From JBIKLM01 sp044375105 (GTDB lineage Bacteria; Planctomycetota; UBA1135; GCA-002686595), in NCBI GenBank assembly GCA_044375105.1, contig JBILNK010000101.1, forward strand, positions 1-15,305: DNA of 15,305 nucleotides. Direction: 5' to 3'. Under the pieces are notes generated by a model. It was not told where the DNA came from, did not search any database, and worked only from the letters and a program-made list of their open reading frames with translations. Positions 1 to 7,441 of the stretch are shown in pieces; positions within the stretch are counted from its first letter, which is position 1, and each line of letters begins with the position of its first letter. Position numbers and translations under genes: made by a program.

Positions 1-1
1 C

Positions 2-1252
2 TGCGAAGCCGCCGGCGCGCGCGCCGGGCCGCCCGAAGCCCGGCTGCAGGCCGAGGCTGCCCCGCCGTCGGCGGCGGCGCAGGCCAAAGCGGTACAAGCC
101 CCGGCGGCACAGGCACCGGCGGCGCAGGCCCCGGCGGCACAGGCACCGGCGGCGCCGTCTGCGGCCGGGGCGCAGCAGCCGCGCACATCAAAGGCCGAGG
201 CGCAAGCGCGGCTGGTCGAGCTGCTGGCCCTGGGCCTGCTCACAGACGCGCTGGCCTTCGGCGAGCCGCTCGTGGCGGCGGGACAGCCGCTGGCCGGCGA
301 CGGCACCCTGCGGGCCCTGGTGGCGCGCGCGCTGTTCAGCGCAGGCCGCGAGGAGCAAGCCCTGGCCCTGCTCGACGGCGCGGCGCTGCCGGCCGCCGAG
401 CAGGTCCCCTTGGCCCTCGAACGGGCGCGCCTGTGGATCGACCAGGACCGCCTGGAGGAAGCGCGCGCGCTGCTGCAGCGCCCGGGAGGCTCCGGCCTGC
501 CCGCGCTCTATCCGGAGGAGCCCGACTGCTGGTTCTTGCTGGCCAAGGTGCACGCGCGCCAAGGCCGGCTGGACGCGGCCGCGCTGCTGGCCAAGCGCTT
601 CCTCCAGATGGCGCCGCTCGACGGGCAAGCCGCCACCGCCTGGCACCTGATCGCCCAGGAGGCGCTTGCGCGCGGCGACGGCGAGGCCGCTGCCAAGGCC
701 CTCGAACGGCATCGTTTCCTGGAGGAATGGCACGGCCTGTTCCGCGCCCGGCGGCTGCAGGCCTTCCGCGCGCCCGAAGCGGCCCTGCCGCGCCTCGGCC
801 TCGGGCTGCTGTGGATGCGCGTCGAGCGCTACGGCGAAGCGCAGGCCGAATTCGAGGCCGCGCTGGCGCGCGACCCCAAGCTCGAGGGCGCCTGCTTCCA
901 GCTCGGCGAAGCGCGGCGGCTCTCCGGTGACCCGAGCGGAGCCCTGGAGGCCTACGAGCGCGGTCTGGCCCTGGCTCCAGAGGACCTCGAGCTGCGCTCG
1001 AACCGCGGCCTGCTGCTGCTTTCCCTGGGCCGGCCCGAGGGCGCCCAGGACCTCGAATTCGTGGTCGCAAAGCCTGCGAGCAACACAGCGGCCTTCGCAC
1101 CGGTCTTCCTCGGTCTGGCGCGGCACCTGCGCGCCGACGATCCTGCGCGGGCAGCGGAGCTCCACGCCCGCTACGCGGCCCTGGGCGGCAAAGAACCGCT
1201 CGAGCCGCCGGCGGCCAAACCACCCGGCGAGCCGGCGCCCGCGGGCGGCTGA
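2..1252 (+). CDS. TPR-repeat protein, 5' end outside the window
   Basis: The reading frame is open from the left edge to the TGA at 1250-1252, giving 416 visible residues. A GTG at 272 could serve as a start but lies well inside the open frame, so I treat the gene as partial. Visible residues about 20-60 are a low-complexity Ala/Pro/Gln linker containing AQAPA repeats. The rest is Ala/Leu-rich helical sequence with clear TPR units near visible residues 265-350 (pattern YGEAQAEFEAALARDP, then SGALEAYERGLALAPED). The C-terminus is a short Pro-rich tail. TPR solenoids bind proteins; no catalytic motif is seen. The first full codon is Cys, which could be a lipobox cysteine followed by the linker, but its signal sequence would lie outside the window. 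It converges on the TPR lipoprotein at 1321-2673. The family is secure; the partner is unknown. Confidence 0.75.
   Translation, partial: CEAAGARAGPPEARLQAEAAPPSAAAQAKAVQAPAAQAPAAQAPAAQAPAAPSAAGAQQPRTSKAEAQARLVELLALGLLTDALAFGEPLVAAGQPLAGDGTLRALVARALFSAGREEQALALLDGAALPAAEQVPLALERARLWIDQDRLEEARALLQRPGGSGLPALYPEEPDCWFLLAKVHARQGRLDAAALLAKRFLQMAPLDGQAATAWHLIAQEALARGDGEAAAKALERHRFLEEWHGLFRARRLQAFRAPEAALPRLGLGLLWMRVERYGEAQAEFEAALARDPKLEGACFQLGEARRLSGDPSGALEAYERGLALAPEDLELRSNRGLLLLSLGRPEGAQDLEFVVAKPASNTAAFAPVFLGLARHLRADDPARAAELHARYAALGGKEPLEPPAAKPPGEPAPAGG
95..154 (+). repeat. Two tandem 30-bp repeats encoding AQAPA units
   Basis: Positions 95-124 and 125-154 are 30-bp copies differing at one base (A/G at the third position). 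Each holds two 15-bp subunits. In frame they encode repeated Ala-Gln-Ala-Pro-Ala, a flexible linker inside the partial TPR gene. The unit length is a multiple of three, so copy-number change would keep the frame. Confidence 0.85.
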
Positions 1253-1301
1253 AAGCCCGGGGGCGGCGACTGCGCAGAGCTGCGCTCGCTTGGCCGTTCT
1301 C

Positions 1302-1334
1302 CGCCGCCGCGCGGCGCCGTTCAGCGCGGCGGCG
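1302..1334. terminator. Hairpin between convergent genes, possible bidirectional terminator
   Basis: A perfect 11-bp inverted repeat (1302-1312 with 1324-1334, 11-nt loop) sits in the 68-bp gap between the two convergent TPR genes and overlaps the minus-strand stop codon at 1321-1323. No T-run follows on either strand. Position and symmetry favour a shared terminator or transcription block, but this is inferred from structure only. Confidence 0.4.
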
Positions 1335-2673
1335 AAGACAGGCTCCGCAGCAGGGACTCGGTCTGTTCCACGTGATCGCCGCGCGGATGCTCGCTCAGGT
1401 ATTCCTCGAGCACCCGAAGGGCCCGATCGCTGTGACCGGCGCCGCGCCAGGCCCGGGCGATGTTGAGGTGCACGCCTGAACCTTCGTACTCGCTGCCGCG
1501 CGCCAAGAGCTGCACGGCCTCCCACTCGCGGGCGGCGGCTTCGAAGTCGCCCATGCGATAGAGCGCCTCCCCCAGGCGATGGCGGGCCTCCAGGGAATCG
1601 GGGTCGAAATCCAGCGCCGAGCGGAAGCTGGCCTCGGCCTTCTCGAACAGACGCACGCGCGCGGCGATGGCTTCGGCGCGCACGGCGGCGTCGAGTTCCG
1701 CATCGATCGGCAGCTTTTCGCCCAGCTCGAAGGCCTCCAGGCCGGCCTGGAGGCGCGCCTCGGCCTCGCGGGCCAGCACGTCGGCTCCGAAACCGAGTTG
1801 TTCGCGCGGCACGCCCAGTTCGAGCATGCGCAGGTACGCGCTGACGTTGCGCGCGCGATCGCCGGCGATCAGCGCCTCGGCGGCGTCGGCCCGCAGGGCG
1901 AGCAGCAGATCCTCGCGCACCGCCAGGCCCTCGTCCTGCAGGGCTTCCAGGGCCGCTCGGGCCGCGGGGAAGCGTCTCTCGGCCAGATCGAGCTGGGCGG
2001 CGATGTGGCGCAGTTCCCCATCGTCCGGGGCCTCGGCAAGGCCGCTCGAAAGCCACCGACGGGCGTCTTCCCCGCGGCCTTCGCCGAGCGCCAGGCGGGC
2101 CAGCACCGCCCGCCCGCGGGTCAGTGCCACGCCGACGAAGGGCAGCCCGGGGTCCGCGGCCCGCGCGCTCTCGAGCAAGCGCACGCCGAGCTCCACCTGC
2201 CCGGGCGTCGACAACCCGAGGATGCCCTGGGAGCGGATCAGCTCCGGGGTGCGGCCGCACAGGGCCACCCCCTGGTCGAACTCGGCCTGGGCCGCGCCCA
2301 GGCGCCCGAGTCCGGCGAAGAGCTCGCAGGCGGTCGCGTAGACGCGCGGGTCCGCGGGCCAGGCGCTCTTGGCCTGTTCCACCTGCCGCAGGGCGCCGAC
2401 CGCATCGCCTTCGGCCAGGGCCAGCCGGGCAGCCGCCAGGGGCTGGTCGGGCCCCAGGGCCGCACCGAGGGCCGCCAGCAGGCTGCGGGCGCTGCCGACC
2501 TGGCCGCGCTCGAGGGCCGCCCACAGGGATTCAGCCCGGGGGTCCGCGAGGCGCGCAGCGGAGCTCGGGGCGGCCTCGGGAGCCTTCTGGCAGGCCGCCA
2601 GGGAGCTGACCGCCAGGGCCAGGGTCGAGGTGCGGAGCAAGCGCGGAAGGCGCGGGGCGAACGATCGGAGCAT
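1321..2673 (-). CDS. TPR-repeat lipoprotein
   Basis: A 450-residue protein starting at the ATG complementary to 2671-2673. The N-terminus has an Arg-rich n-region, a hydrophobic core and a lipobox L25-A-A-C28, so signal peptidase II cleavage and lipid anchoring at Cys28 are predicted. The residue after Cys is Gln, which does not match the Asp inner-membrane retention signal known from Enterobacteria. The mature protein is helical and Ala/Leu-rich, with clear TPR units near residues 342-392 (pattern KAEASFRSALDFDPDSLEARHRLGEA, interrupted here) and another at about 400-430. No enzyme motif is seen. It is probably a periplasm-facing scaffold. It is divergent from the uracil-DNA glycosylase gene with only 59 bp between starts and shows no Shine-Dalgarno site. 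Architecture is secure; the role is unknown, though a link to the envelope genes downstream is plausible. Confidence 0.82.
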   Translation of the reverse strand: MLRSFAPRLPRLLRTSTLALAVSSLAACQKAPEAAPSSAARLADPRAESLWAALERGQVGSARSLLAALGAALGPDQPLAAARLALAEGDAVGALRQVEQAKSAWPADPRVYATACELFAGLGRLGAAQAEFDQGVALCGRTPELIRSQGILGLSTPGQVELGVRLLESARAADPGLPFVGVALTRGRAVLARLALGEGRGEDARRWLSSGLAEAPDDGELRHIAAQLDLAERRFPAARAALEALQDEGLAVREDLLLALRADAAEALIAGDRARNVSAYLRMLELGVPREQLGFGADVLAREAEARLQAGLEAFELGEKLPIDAELDAAVRAEAIAARVRLFEKAEASFRSALDFDPDSLEARHRLGEALYRMGDFEAAAREWEAVQLLARGSEYEGSGVHLNIARAWRGAGHSDRALRVLEEYLSEHPRGDHVEQTESLLRSLSSPPR

Positions 2674-2732
2674 GGCCAGGTTCTACCGGGCGAGCGCCGG
2701 GCTTGTCACACTGCGGCGCCGCCCCGTCGAAG

Positions 2733-3782
2733 ATGCCCCCCGAGGACCAAGCGCCCCAACCGATCGAAACGCCGGGCGATGCGGACGCCGATCGGCGCGA
2801 GCTCGAGCGGCTGGCGGCGGCCCTGACCCAGCTGGCGGCGCGGGCCCAGGCCGGCGGACAGCGGGCCCCGGCCCGGCCGGGTCCGGCCCGGGGCAGCTCC
2901 GCAGGCGGCGCCGAACGGGCGGGCGGGTCTGGCGCGCTGGCGGCGGGTAGCGCGCGAGGGCCGGCGGCGCCCGGGGCGGGCGTGGCGGCTGCTCCAGCCA
3001 GCGCCCAGCCGGCCCTGCGGCCCCCGGGCCCTGCACCCGCTGCGTCGGCCCCCGCCGCCGAGCACCCGGCCTCCGCCGGCGCTCCGCGCGCCCCGGCCGC
3101 CCCGGCCGACCGGGCCGACCGGGCCGCTGCCCCTGGCCGGGCCCCTGGGCCGGCCGCGGAGCCCATCGAGCCGGCCCGGATGGCTCCCCTGGCCCCGGAC
3201 CTCGAAGCCCTGCGCGCGCTGGTCCAAGGCTGCACGGCCTGCGGTTTGTGCCGGAACCGGACCCGCACGGTCTTCGGGGATGGCCCGCCGCAGGCGCGCC
3301 TGATGTTCGTGGGCGAGGCCCCGGGAGCCCACGAGGAGGCCTCCGGCTTGTCCTTCGCCGGCGCGGCCGGCCAGCTGCTGACGCGCATCATCGAAGCGGG
3401 CTTCGGGCTGCCCCGCGCCCAGGTCTACATCGCCAACGGCATCAAGTGCCGGCCCCCGGACACCCGGGATCCAAGCCCCGAGGAAAAGCACAGCTGCCTG
3501 CCGTTCCTCGAGCGCCAGATCGAGCTGGTCGATCCGTTGGTGCTGGTAGCCCTGGGCTCCCAGGCGGCCAACCTGCTGCTGGGCACGGATCTGCCCCTCT
3601 CGGCCCTGCGCGGCCGGGTCCATCCTCGAGGCCGGCGCTTCGTCGTACCTACATTCCACCCGGCCGACCTGCTCAGGAACCCGGAGTCCAAGCGGGACTG
3701 CTGGGCGGACGTGCAGCAGGCCATGGCCCTGCTCGGATTGACGCCGCGGCCCGGCCGGGGTGGCGCTCCGGGGGCCGGCTAG
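2733..3782 (+). CDS. Uracil-DNA glycosylase, family 4-like (4Fe-4S), with long N-terminal extension
   Basis: Predicted 349-residue cytoplasmic base-excision-repair enzyme that removes uracil from DNA. Residues about 150-335 form the UDG domain: Cys167 and Cys170 (CTAC), the GEAPG motif at 194-198, GAAGQLL at about 210-216, IKCRPP with Cys239, Cys255, and HPADLLR at 309-315 carrying the motif-B His. Four Cys placed this way are typical iron-sulfur ligands of family 4 UDGs, which are usually near 200 residues. The excess is a roughly 150-residue N-terminal region rich in Ala, Pro, Gly and Arg, probably disordered. I chose the ATG at 2733; an in-frame TTG at 2703 would add 10 residues. Neither has a good ribosome-binding site. 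The gene is unrelated in function to the envelope genes around it and stands alone on its strand between them. Confidence 0.9.
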   Translation: MPPEDQAPQPIETPGDADADRRELERLAAALTQLAARAQAGGQRAPARPGPARGSSAGGAERAGGSGALAAGSARGPAAPGAGVAAAPASAQPALRPPGPAPAASAPAAEHPASAGAPRAPAAPADRADRAAAPGRAPGPAAEPIEPARMAPLAPDLEALRALVQGCTACGLCRNRTRTVFGDGPPQARLMFVGEAPGAHEEASGLSFAGAAGQLLTRIIEAGFGLPRAQVYIANGIKCRPPDTRDPSPEEKHSCLPFLERQIELVDPLVLVALGSQAANLLLGTDLPLSALRGRVHPRGRRFVVPTFHPADLLRNPESKRDCWADVQQAMALLGLTPRPGRGGAPGAG

Positions 3783-3789
3783 GTCCGGG

Positions 3790-3810
3790 CGCGGCCTGGC
3801 CCGGGCCGCG
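3790..3810 (+). terminator. Weak hairpin after the glycosylase gene
   Basis: A 7-bp GC stem (3790-3796 with 3804-3810, 7-nt loop) begins 8 nt after the TAG stop. There is no T-run, and similar stems arise easily in this composition. Confidence 0.22.
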
Positions 3811-4064
3811 GGGCAGGCGCCGCGCCCCGGGGCCCCGATCCAGCCGAGCCCCGGCAGGCCCCGCCCGGCCGGCGGCACTCCCGGGCGCGCGTTGCGGCCA
3901 AGCCTCGCCCTCGCGCGGGCCCTGAGGTGGCGCAAACGCCGCGTGACCCGGGACGGAGCGTAGTCCGCGGTGGACGAGCGGGTAAGGGGCCGGGGCCCGC
4001 CCGCAGGGGTCGCCCGTCGCCCGGCGGGGACCCGCGCGCCGCACTAAGTCTACGCGGCGCGGCG

Positions 4065-4094
4065 TTGACCCCCTTGAGAGCGGCTGGCTATCCT
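4065..4094 (+). promoter_or_regulatory. Sigma70-like promoter candidate for the secretin gene
   Basis: TTGACC (5 of 6 matches to the -35 consensus), an 18-bp spacer, then TATCCT (4 of 6 to the -10 consensus). It lies in one of the few less GC-rich patches of the spacer. It would produce a leader of about 250 nt before the ATG at 4353. Prediction from sequence only. Confidence 0.4.
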
Positions 4095-4141
4095 CCGCCG
4101 CCCTCGGGCCCCGGGGACCGCGACCGTTCGACGGCCGCTCG

Positions 4142-4177
4142 CCCCCTGCCCCCGTCGCCTCCCCCCAACGCCCCCCC
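4142..4177 (-). promoter_or_regulatory. G-quadruplex motif on the minus strand (C-run cluster on plus)
   Basis: On the plus strand four C runs of 5, 5, 6 and 7 bases are separated by 2, 7 and 4 bases. The complement therefore fits the G-quadruplex rule (four G runs of at least 3, loops 1-7). It lies downstream of the promoter candidate, on the template strand of the secretin leader, where folding could slow RNA polymerase. The motif is seen; the effect is inferred. Confidence 0.5.
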
Positions 4178-4352
4178 ACCGGACCGCCGCGTCGGACCGC
4201 TCCCACCAGAGTGGCGCGAAGCGGCCGCGTTCGGCCCGCGCTGCCCGAACGCAGCCCCTGCTCGCCGCCCCCGGCGCGGCAGATTCCCCTCCCCACGGGT
4301 TCGCCGCCGACGGCGCTCCCCGCGGGCCACTCCGCAGGCAGGCCTTCCCACG

Positions 4353-7019
4353 ATGCGTCTCCGCCCCCTCATCCTCCCCACCCTGTTCTCGCTCCCCCTG
4401 CTGGCCTGCCAAGCGCCGAAGCCCCCGGCGGCGGGTGCCGAAGCGATCCAGGGCGGCTCCGAGCCGCAGGCTCCCGTGGACGTGCGCGCGCTGATCGGTA
4501 CGAGCGCCCAGGAAGGTTTGGGCCAGGGCGGCGAAACCAGCGCCATCTACGGCAAAGCTACGCCGTCGACCGCCCTGAGCGCTGGCGCGCCCGTGCCCGC
4601 CGCGCCGCAGGACGGCCTCTTGCAAACCGAGGCCCAGCGCCAAGCCTTGGCGCGCGACCGCGCCAACAAGCTGTCGGCCGAATACCTGGCCGCCGGCGAA
4701 GCAGAGCTCGACCGCGCCGAGCTCGACCAAGCGCTCGAATCCTTCGGCACCGCCCTGGACCTGAACCCGGGCAATCAGGCCGCGCGCGAGGGCTTCCTCA
4801 AGGCCAAGGCCCTGAAGGGCGATCCGGCGGTGCTGGCCGAGACGCTGCTGCTCGACGAAGTCGCGCGCCAGACCGTGATCCGCGCGGAAGCGCGCATCGC
4901 CGCGGCCGCCGCGGTCAAGGCCGCCGACCAGGCGCGCTCGAGCGGCGACATGAACACCGCCATCGCCAAGTACAGCGAGGCGGATCTGATCCTGTCCCTG
5001 CACCCGCTGATCGCCGATGCGGATCTGGACCGCCAGATCATCCAGCGGCGCCTCGAATCGGCCCGCGCCGAGCGCGACGAGCGCGAGGCCGACAGCCAGC
5101 GCCTGGCCCGCGAAGAGGCCGAGCGCCTGACCGCCCAGGCCGAACAGGAGAGCCAGAACTACCGCTACAACACGCTCAAGGAGACCTACGCGCGGGCCAA
5201 CCAGGCCTTCCGCGACGAGCGCTACTCCGAGGCCGAGCAGCTCTCCGAGCAGATCCTGATGCTCGACCCGGGCAACGAGCAGGCCACCAAGCTGCGCGAC
5301 ATCGCCCAATCCGCGCGCTTCCAGAAGCTCAACGAGGACTTCCGCCGCCGCTATCGCGAGGACTGGCTCGCGACCATGCAGGAGATCGAGCAGGAGTCCC
5401 TGCCGCAGACCGAGTCGCTGGTGTACGACGACCTGGAGCGCTGGAAAGAAGTCCGCCAGCGCAAGCCCTACGAGTTCACCCCGGCGGGCGGGCGCGACGA
5501 CAGCGAGCGGACGCAGATCCTCGACAAGCTCAAGAACACGGTCGTGCCGGCGCGCTTCAGCAACGGCGGCGAAGGCACCTCCCTGGAGGTCGTGCGCGAC
5601 TTCCTGCAGAGCCTGACCGGCGTCAACTTCCTGATCTCGCCGGCCGCGGCCGACCTGGACGTCACGATCGATCTGGATCTCTCGGAGCGTTCGGTCTTCA
5701 ACATCCTGCAGGTGATCCAGTCGGTCAGCGAGGAGCTGCGCTGGAAGATCGAGAGCGGAACGGTCAAGTTCGTTACCAGCGAGGAGCTGGGCGGCGATCT
5801 CAACTTCCGCGTCTACGAGGTGCGCGACCTGGTCCGCCCGCCGCGCGACTTCCAGCCCCTGGACGTCAACGTGCTGCCGACCGGCGGCCTGGAGCTGCCC
5901 GAGGAAGACCCGCGCGAGCCCGAGGCCACCGTGCTGACCGGCGACGACCTGGTCACTGTGATCCAGGAGAACATCGCCCCCGACAGCTGGGGCGAGGCCT
6001 CGATCGCGGCCACGGAAGGCCAGCTGGTGGTCTACCAGAGCGCCGACGTGCACGAGCAGATCTCCCGCCTGCTCGACGAGCTGCGCGAAGCGGCCGGTCT
6101 GATGGTCCAGATCCAGACCAACTTCCTCAAAGTGTCCGACAACTTCCTGGAGGACATCGGGGTCGACTTCCGCGGCCTGGGCGCGCCTGGCAAGGGCGAC
6201 GCCAACTTCTTCAACGATTTCGGCAATCCGGGCGGGCTGGAGAGCCAGATCGGTCAGGACACCGACGTCGGCGCCTTCTACGAGATCGGCAACGACGGCG
6301 AGGTCAAGAGCCGCGTCGAGAACCTGTTCGATCAGTCCCTGGGCGGCAACGTCGACAATTCCGGCGGCCTCTCGTTCCAGTGGACCTTCATCAACGACAT
6401 GCAGCTCGAGCTGATCCTGCGCGCGGTGTCGAAGAACGAGCGCGCCGAGCTGGTCACGCGCCCGAGCATCCTGGTGTTCAACACCGCTCGCTCGAACATC
6501 CAGGTCCTCAACCAGGTGGCCTACGTTCAGGATTTCGACGTGCAGATCGCCACCGCGGCTGCGATCGCCGACCCGATCATCCAGGTCGTTCAGGACGGCG
6601 TGGTGCTGGACGTCCGCCCGGTGATCTCGGCGGACCGTCGATTCGTGACCCTCGACCTGCGGCCGACGGTCGCGACCCTGGTGCGCCCGATCCAGGAGAT
6701 CTCGACCTCCCTGGCCTCGACCGGCACGGTCACGATCCAGCTGCCCGAGCTCGAGCTGCAGCGAATGCGCACGGTGGTCTCGGTCCCCGACGGCGGCACC
6801 CTGCTGCTCGGCGGACTCAAGAGCTACGAGAACCAAGAGCTGCGCTCGGGCGTGCCGATCCTCAACAAGATCCCGCTGGTCAGCTTCTTCTTCGACCGCA
6901 AGGGCAACTACATCGCCAAGGAGAAGACCCTGATCCTGCTCAAGGCGGACATCGTGATTCCGCAGGAGTTCGCCCCCAGCGACGCTCAGCTGGGTGTGAT
7001 GTCGACGGCCCAGCGCTGA
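4353..7019 (+). CDS. Secretin (GspD/PilQ superfamily) lipoprotein with TPR and coiled-coil N-terminal region
   Basis: An 888-residue outer-membrane channel protein. Signal sequence with lipobox L16-L-A-C19 predicts lipidation at Cys19. Then: a TPR-like unit at about 102-141, a second at about 187-214, a charged, probably coiled-coil helix at about 222-260, and another TPR-like unit ending LMLDPGNEQA near 310. Residues about 403-474 resemble an STN/secretin N-domain (LTGVNFLISP, then DLSERSVFNILQVI). About 530-577 is a second small N-type domain ending in QISRLLDELRE. The secretin core spans about 584-870, with the hallmark VPDGGTLLLGGL at about 811-822 and GVPILNKIPL at about 833-842. The ATG at 4353 is chosen because the signal peptide begins there; an AGG 10 nt upstream is only a weak ribosome-binding site. 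The secretin core is secure; the cargo is unknown. No T2SS or pilus partner genes are adjacent. Confidence 0.92.
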   Translation: MRLRPLILPTLFSLPLLACQAPKPPAAGAEAIQGGSEPQAPVDVRALIGTSAQEGLGQGGETSAIYGKATPSTALSAGAPVPAAPQDGLLQTEAQRQALARDRANKLSAEYLAAGEAELDRAELDQALESFGTALDLNPGNQAAREGFLKAKALKGDPAVLAETLLLDEVARQTVIRAEARIAAAAAVKAADQARSSGDMNTAIAKYSEADLILSLHPLIADADLDRQIIQRRLESARAERDEREADSQRLAREEAERLTAQAEQESQNYRYNTLKETYARANQAFRDERYSEAEQLSEQILMLDPGNEQATKLRDIAQSARFQKLNEDFRRRYREDWLATMQEIEQESLPQTESLVYDDLERWKEVRQRKPYEFTPAGGRDDSERTQILDKLKNTVVPARFSNGGEGTSLEVVRDFLQSLTGVNFLISPAAADLDVTIDLDLSERSVFNILQVIQSVSEELRWKIESGTVKFVTSEELGGDLNFRVYEVRDLVRPPRDFQPLDVNVLPTGGLELPEEDPREPEATVLTGDDLVTVIQENIAPDSWGEASIAATEGQLVVYQSADVHEQISRLLDELREAAGLMVQIQTNFLKVSDNFLEDIGVDFRGLGAPGKGDANFFNDFGNPGGLESQIGQDTDVGAFYEIGNDGEVKSRVENLFDQSLGGNVDNSGGLSFQWTFINDMQLELILRAVSKNERAELVTRPSILVFNTARSNIQVLNQVAYVQDFDVQIATAAAIADPIIQVVQDGVVLDVRPVISADRRFVTLDLRPTVATLVRPIQEISTSLASTGTVTIQLPELELQRMRTVVSVPDGGTLLLGGLKSYENQELRSGVPILNKIPLVSFFFDRKGNYIAKEKTLILLKADIVIPQEFAPSDAQLGVMSTAQR

Positions 7020-7126
7020 GCGGCGCATGGTCCTGCGAGCCGGGCGCCGCCCGGCCGCGGACCCTCGCGCGCGCCTGACGGCGCTGCGCGATTCCTCGGT
7101 CCCAGGATTCCTGGACAGGCTCCCGA

Positions 7127-7157
7127 AGCGGGGCGGTGCCGAAAGGCCCGCCCCGCT
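7127..7157 (+). terminator. Strong hairpin terminator with GAAA tetraloop after the secretin gene
   Basis: A perfect 10-bp stem (7127-7136 with 7148-7157) is topped, after one unpaired T, by a 3-bp stem closing a GAAA tetraloop (7138-7147). It lies 108 nt after the secretin stop. The tract that follows includes only a short TTT (7163-7165), so it is a weak-U intrinsic terminator or an RNA 3'-end stabiliser. Confidence 0.6.
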
Positions 7158-7290
7158 CTGCGTTTCGGGGCGATTCCCAGGGGACCCAGAAGACCTTGGG
7201 CCGAAGAGCCTGCTCTGACACTCGAGCCGGGCGCGCCGAACCGGCTCTCGCAACCTGCGGTGCCTGGCGGCGGCGCACGGCTGCGCGCAC

Positions 7291-7355
7291 CGCGATTCCC
7301 GGGGATCGCGGGCAAAGAGAGCCGAGGAAACCGTCGCCCGCGCGACGGGTAGACT
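7291..7355 (+). promoter_or_regulatory. Operator-like palindromes upstream of the long TPR gene
   Basis: Positions 7291-7310 are a 20-bp palindrome with one mismatched pair (9 of 10 positions symmetric, no spacer). Positions 7331-7348 are a perfect 7-bp inverted repeat with a 4-bp centre. Immediately after comes TAGACT (7350-7355), a 4-of-6 match to a -10 box, without a recognisable -35. The arrangement resembles a repressor-controlled promoter, but could be chance structure in GC-rich DNA. Confidence 0.28.
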
Positions 7356-7441
7356 CGGATCGGGCTGGAACGCGGGGCGCCGTCTTGTTCCCATGTCGGC
7401 CCGCTCGCGATGCCCCGATAGATTCCCGCCCCCGAGCCGCC

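Larger units (their letters stand above)
3783..4352 (+). other. Spacer and leader upstream of the secretin gene
   Basis: This 570-bp gap has no convincing gene. The secretin frame stays open upstream to a GTG at 3927, but that stretch would read as Pro/Arg-rich low complexity and is followed by a clear lipoprotein start at 4353. The spacer holds a weak hairpin after the glycosylase gene (3790-3810), a sigma70-like promoter candidate (4065-4094) and a C-run cluster (4142-4177). Confidence 0.6.
7020..7441 (+). other. Spacer between secretin and long TPR gene
   Basis: This 422-bp region has no credible gene; the open frame upstream of 7442 crosses a strong terminator hairpin. It contains a perfect 13-bp inverted repeat (7102-7114), the terminator hairpin at 7127-7157, two operator-like palindromes (7291-7310, 7331-7348), and three copies of the octamer GCGATTCC at 7088, 7170 and 7292. 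Confidence 0.6.

Noticed and set aside
188..2524. Very long minus-strand open frame (778 codons) opposite the partial TPR gene and beyond
   Set aside because: Arg/Pro/Gly-rich translation without domain logic, running over two real TPR genes in other frames; stop codons are rare at this GC content.
3927..4352. Upstream GTG extension of the secretin frame by 142 residues
   Set aside because: The extension is Pro/Arg-rich and would bury a clear lipoprotein signal sequence that begins at 4353.
4050..7394. Minus-strand open frame of 1114 codons opposite the secretin gene
   Set aside because: It is the antisense shadow of the secretin coding sequence; its translation shows no signal peptide or family motif.
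7136..7441. Upstream extension of the large TPR frame
   Set aside because: It would begin inside the terminator hairpin and place 102 low-complexity residues before the signal peptide at 7442.
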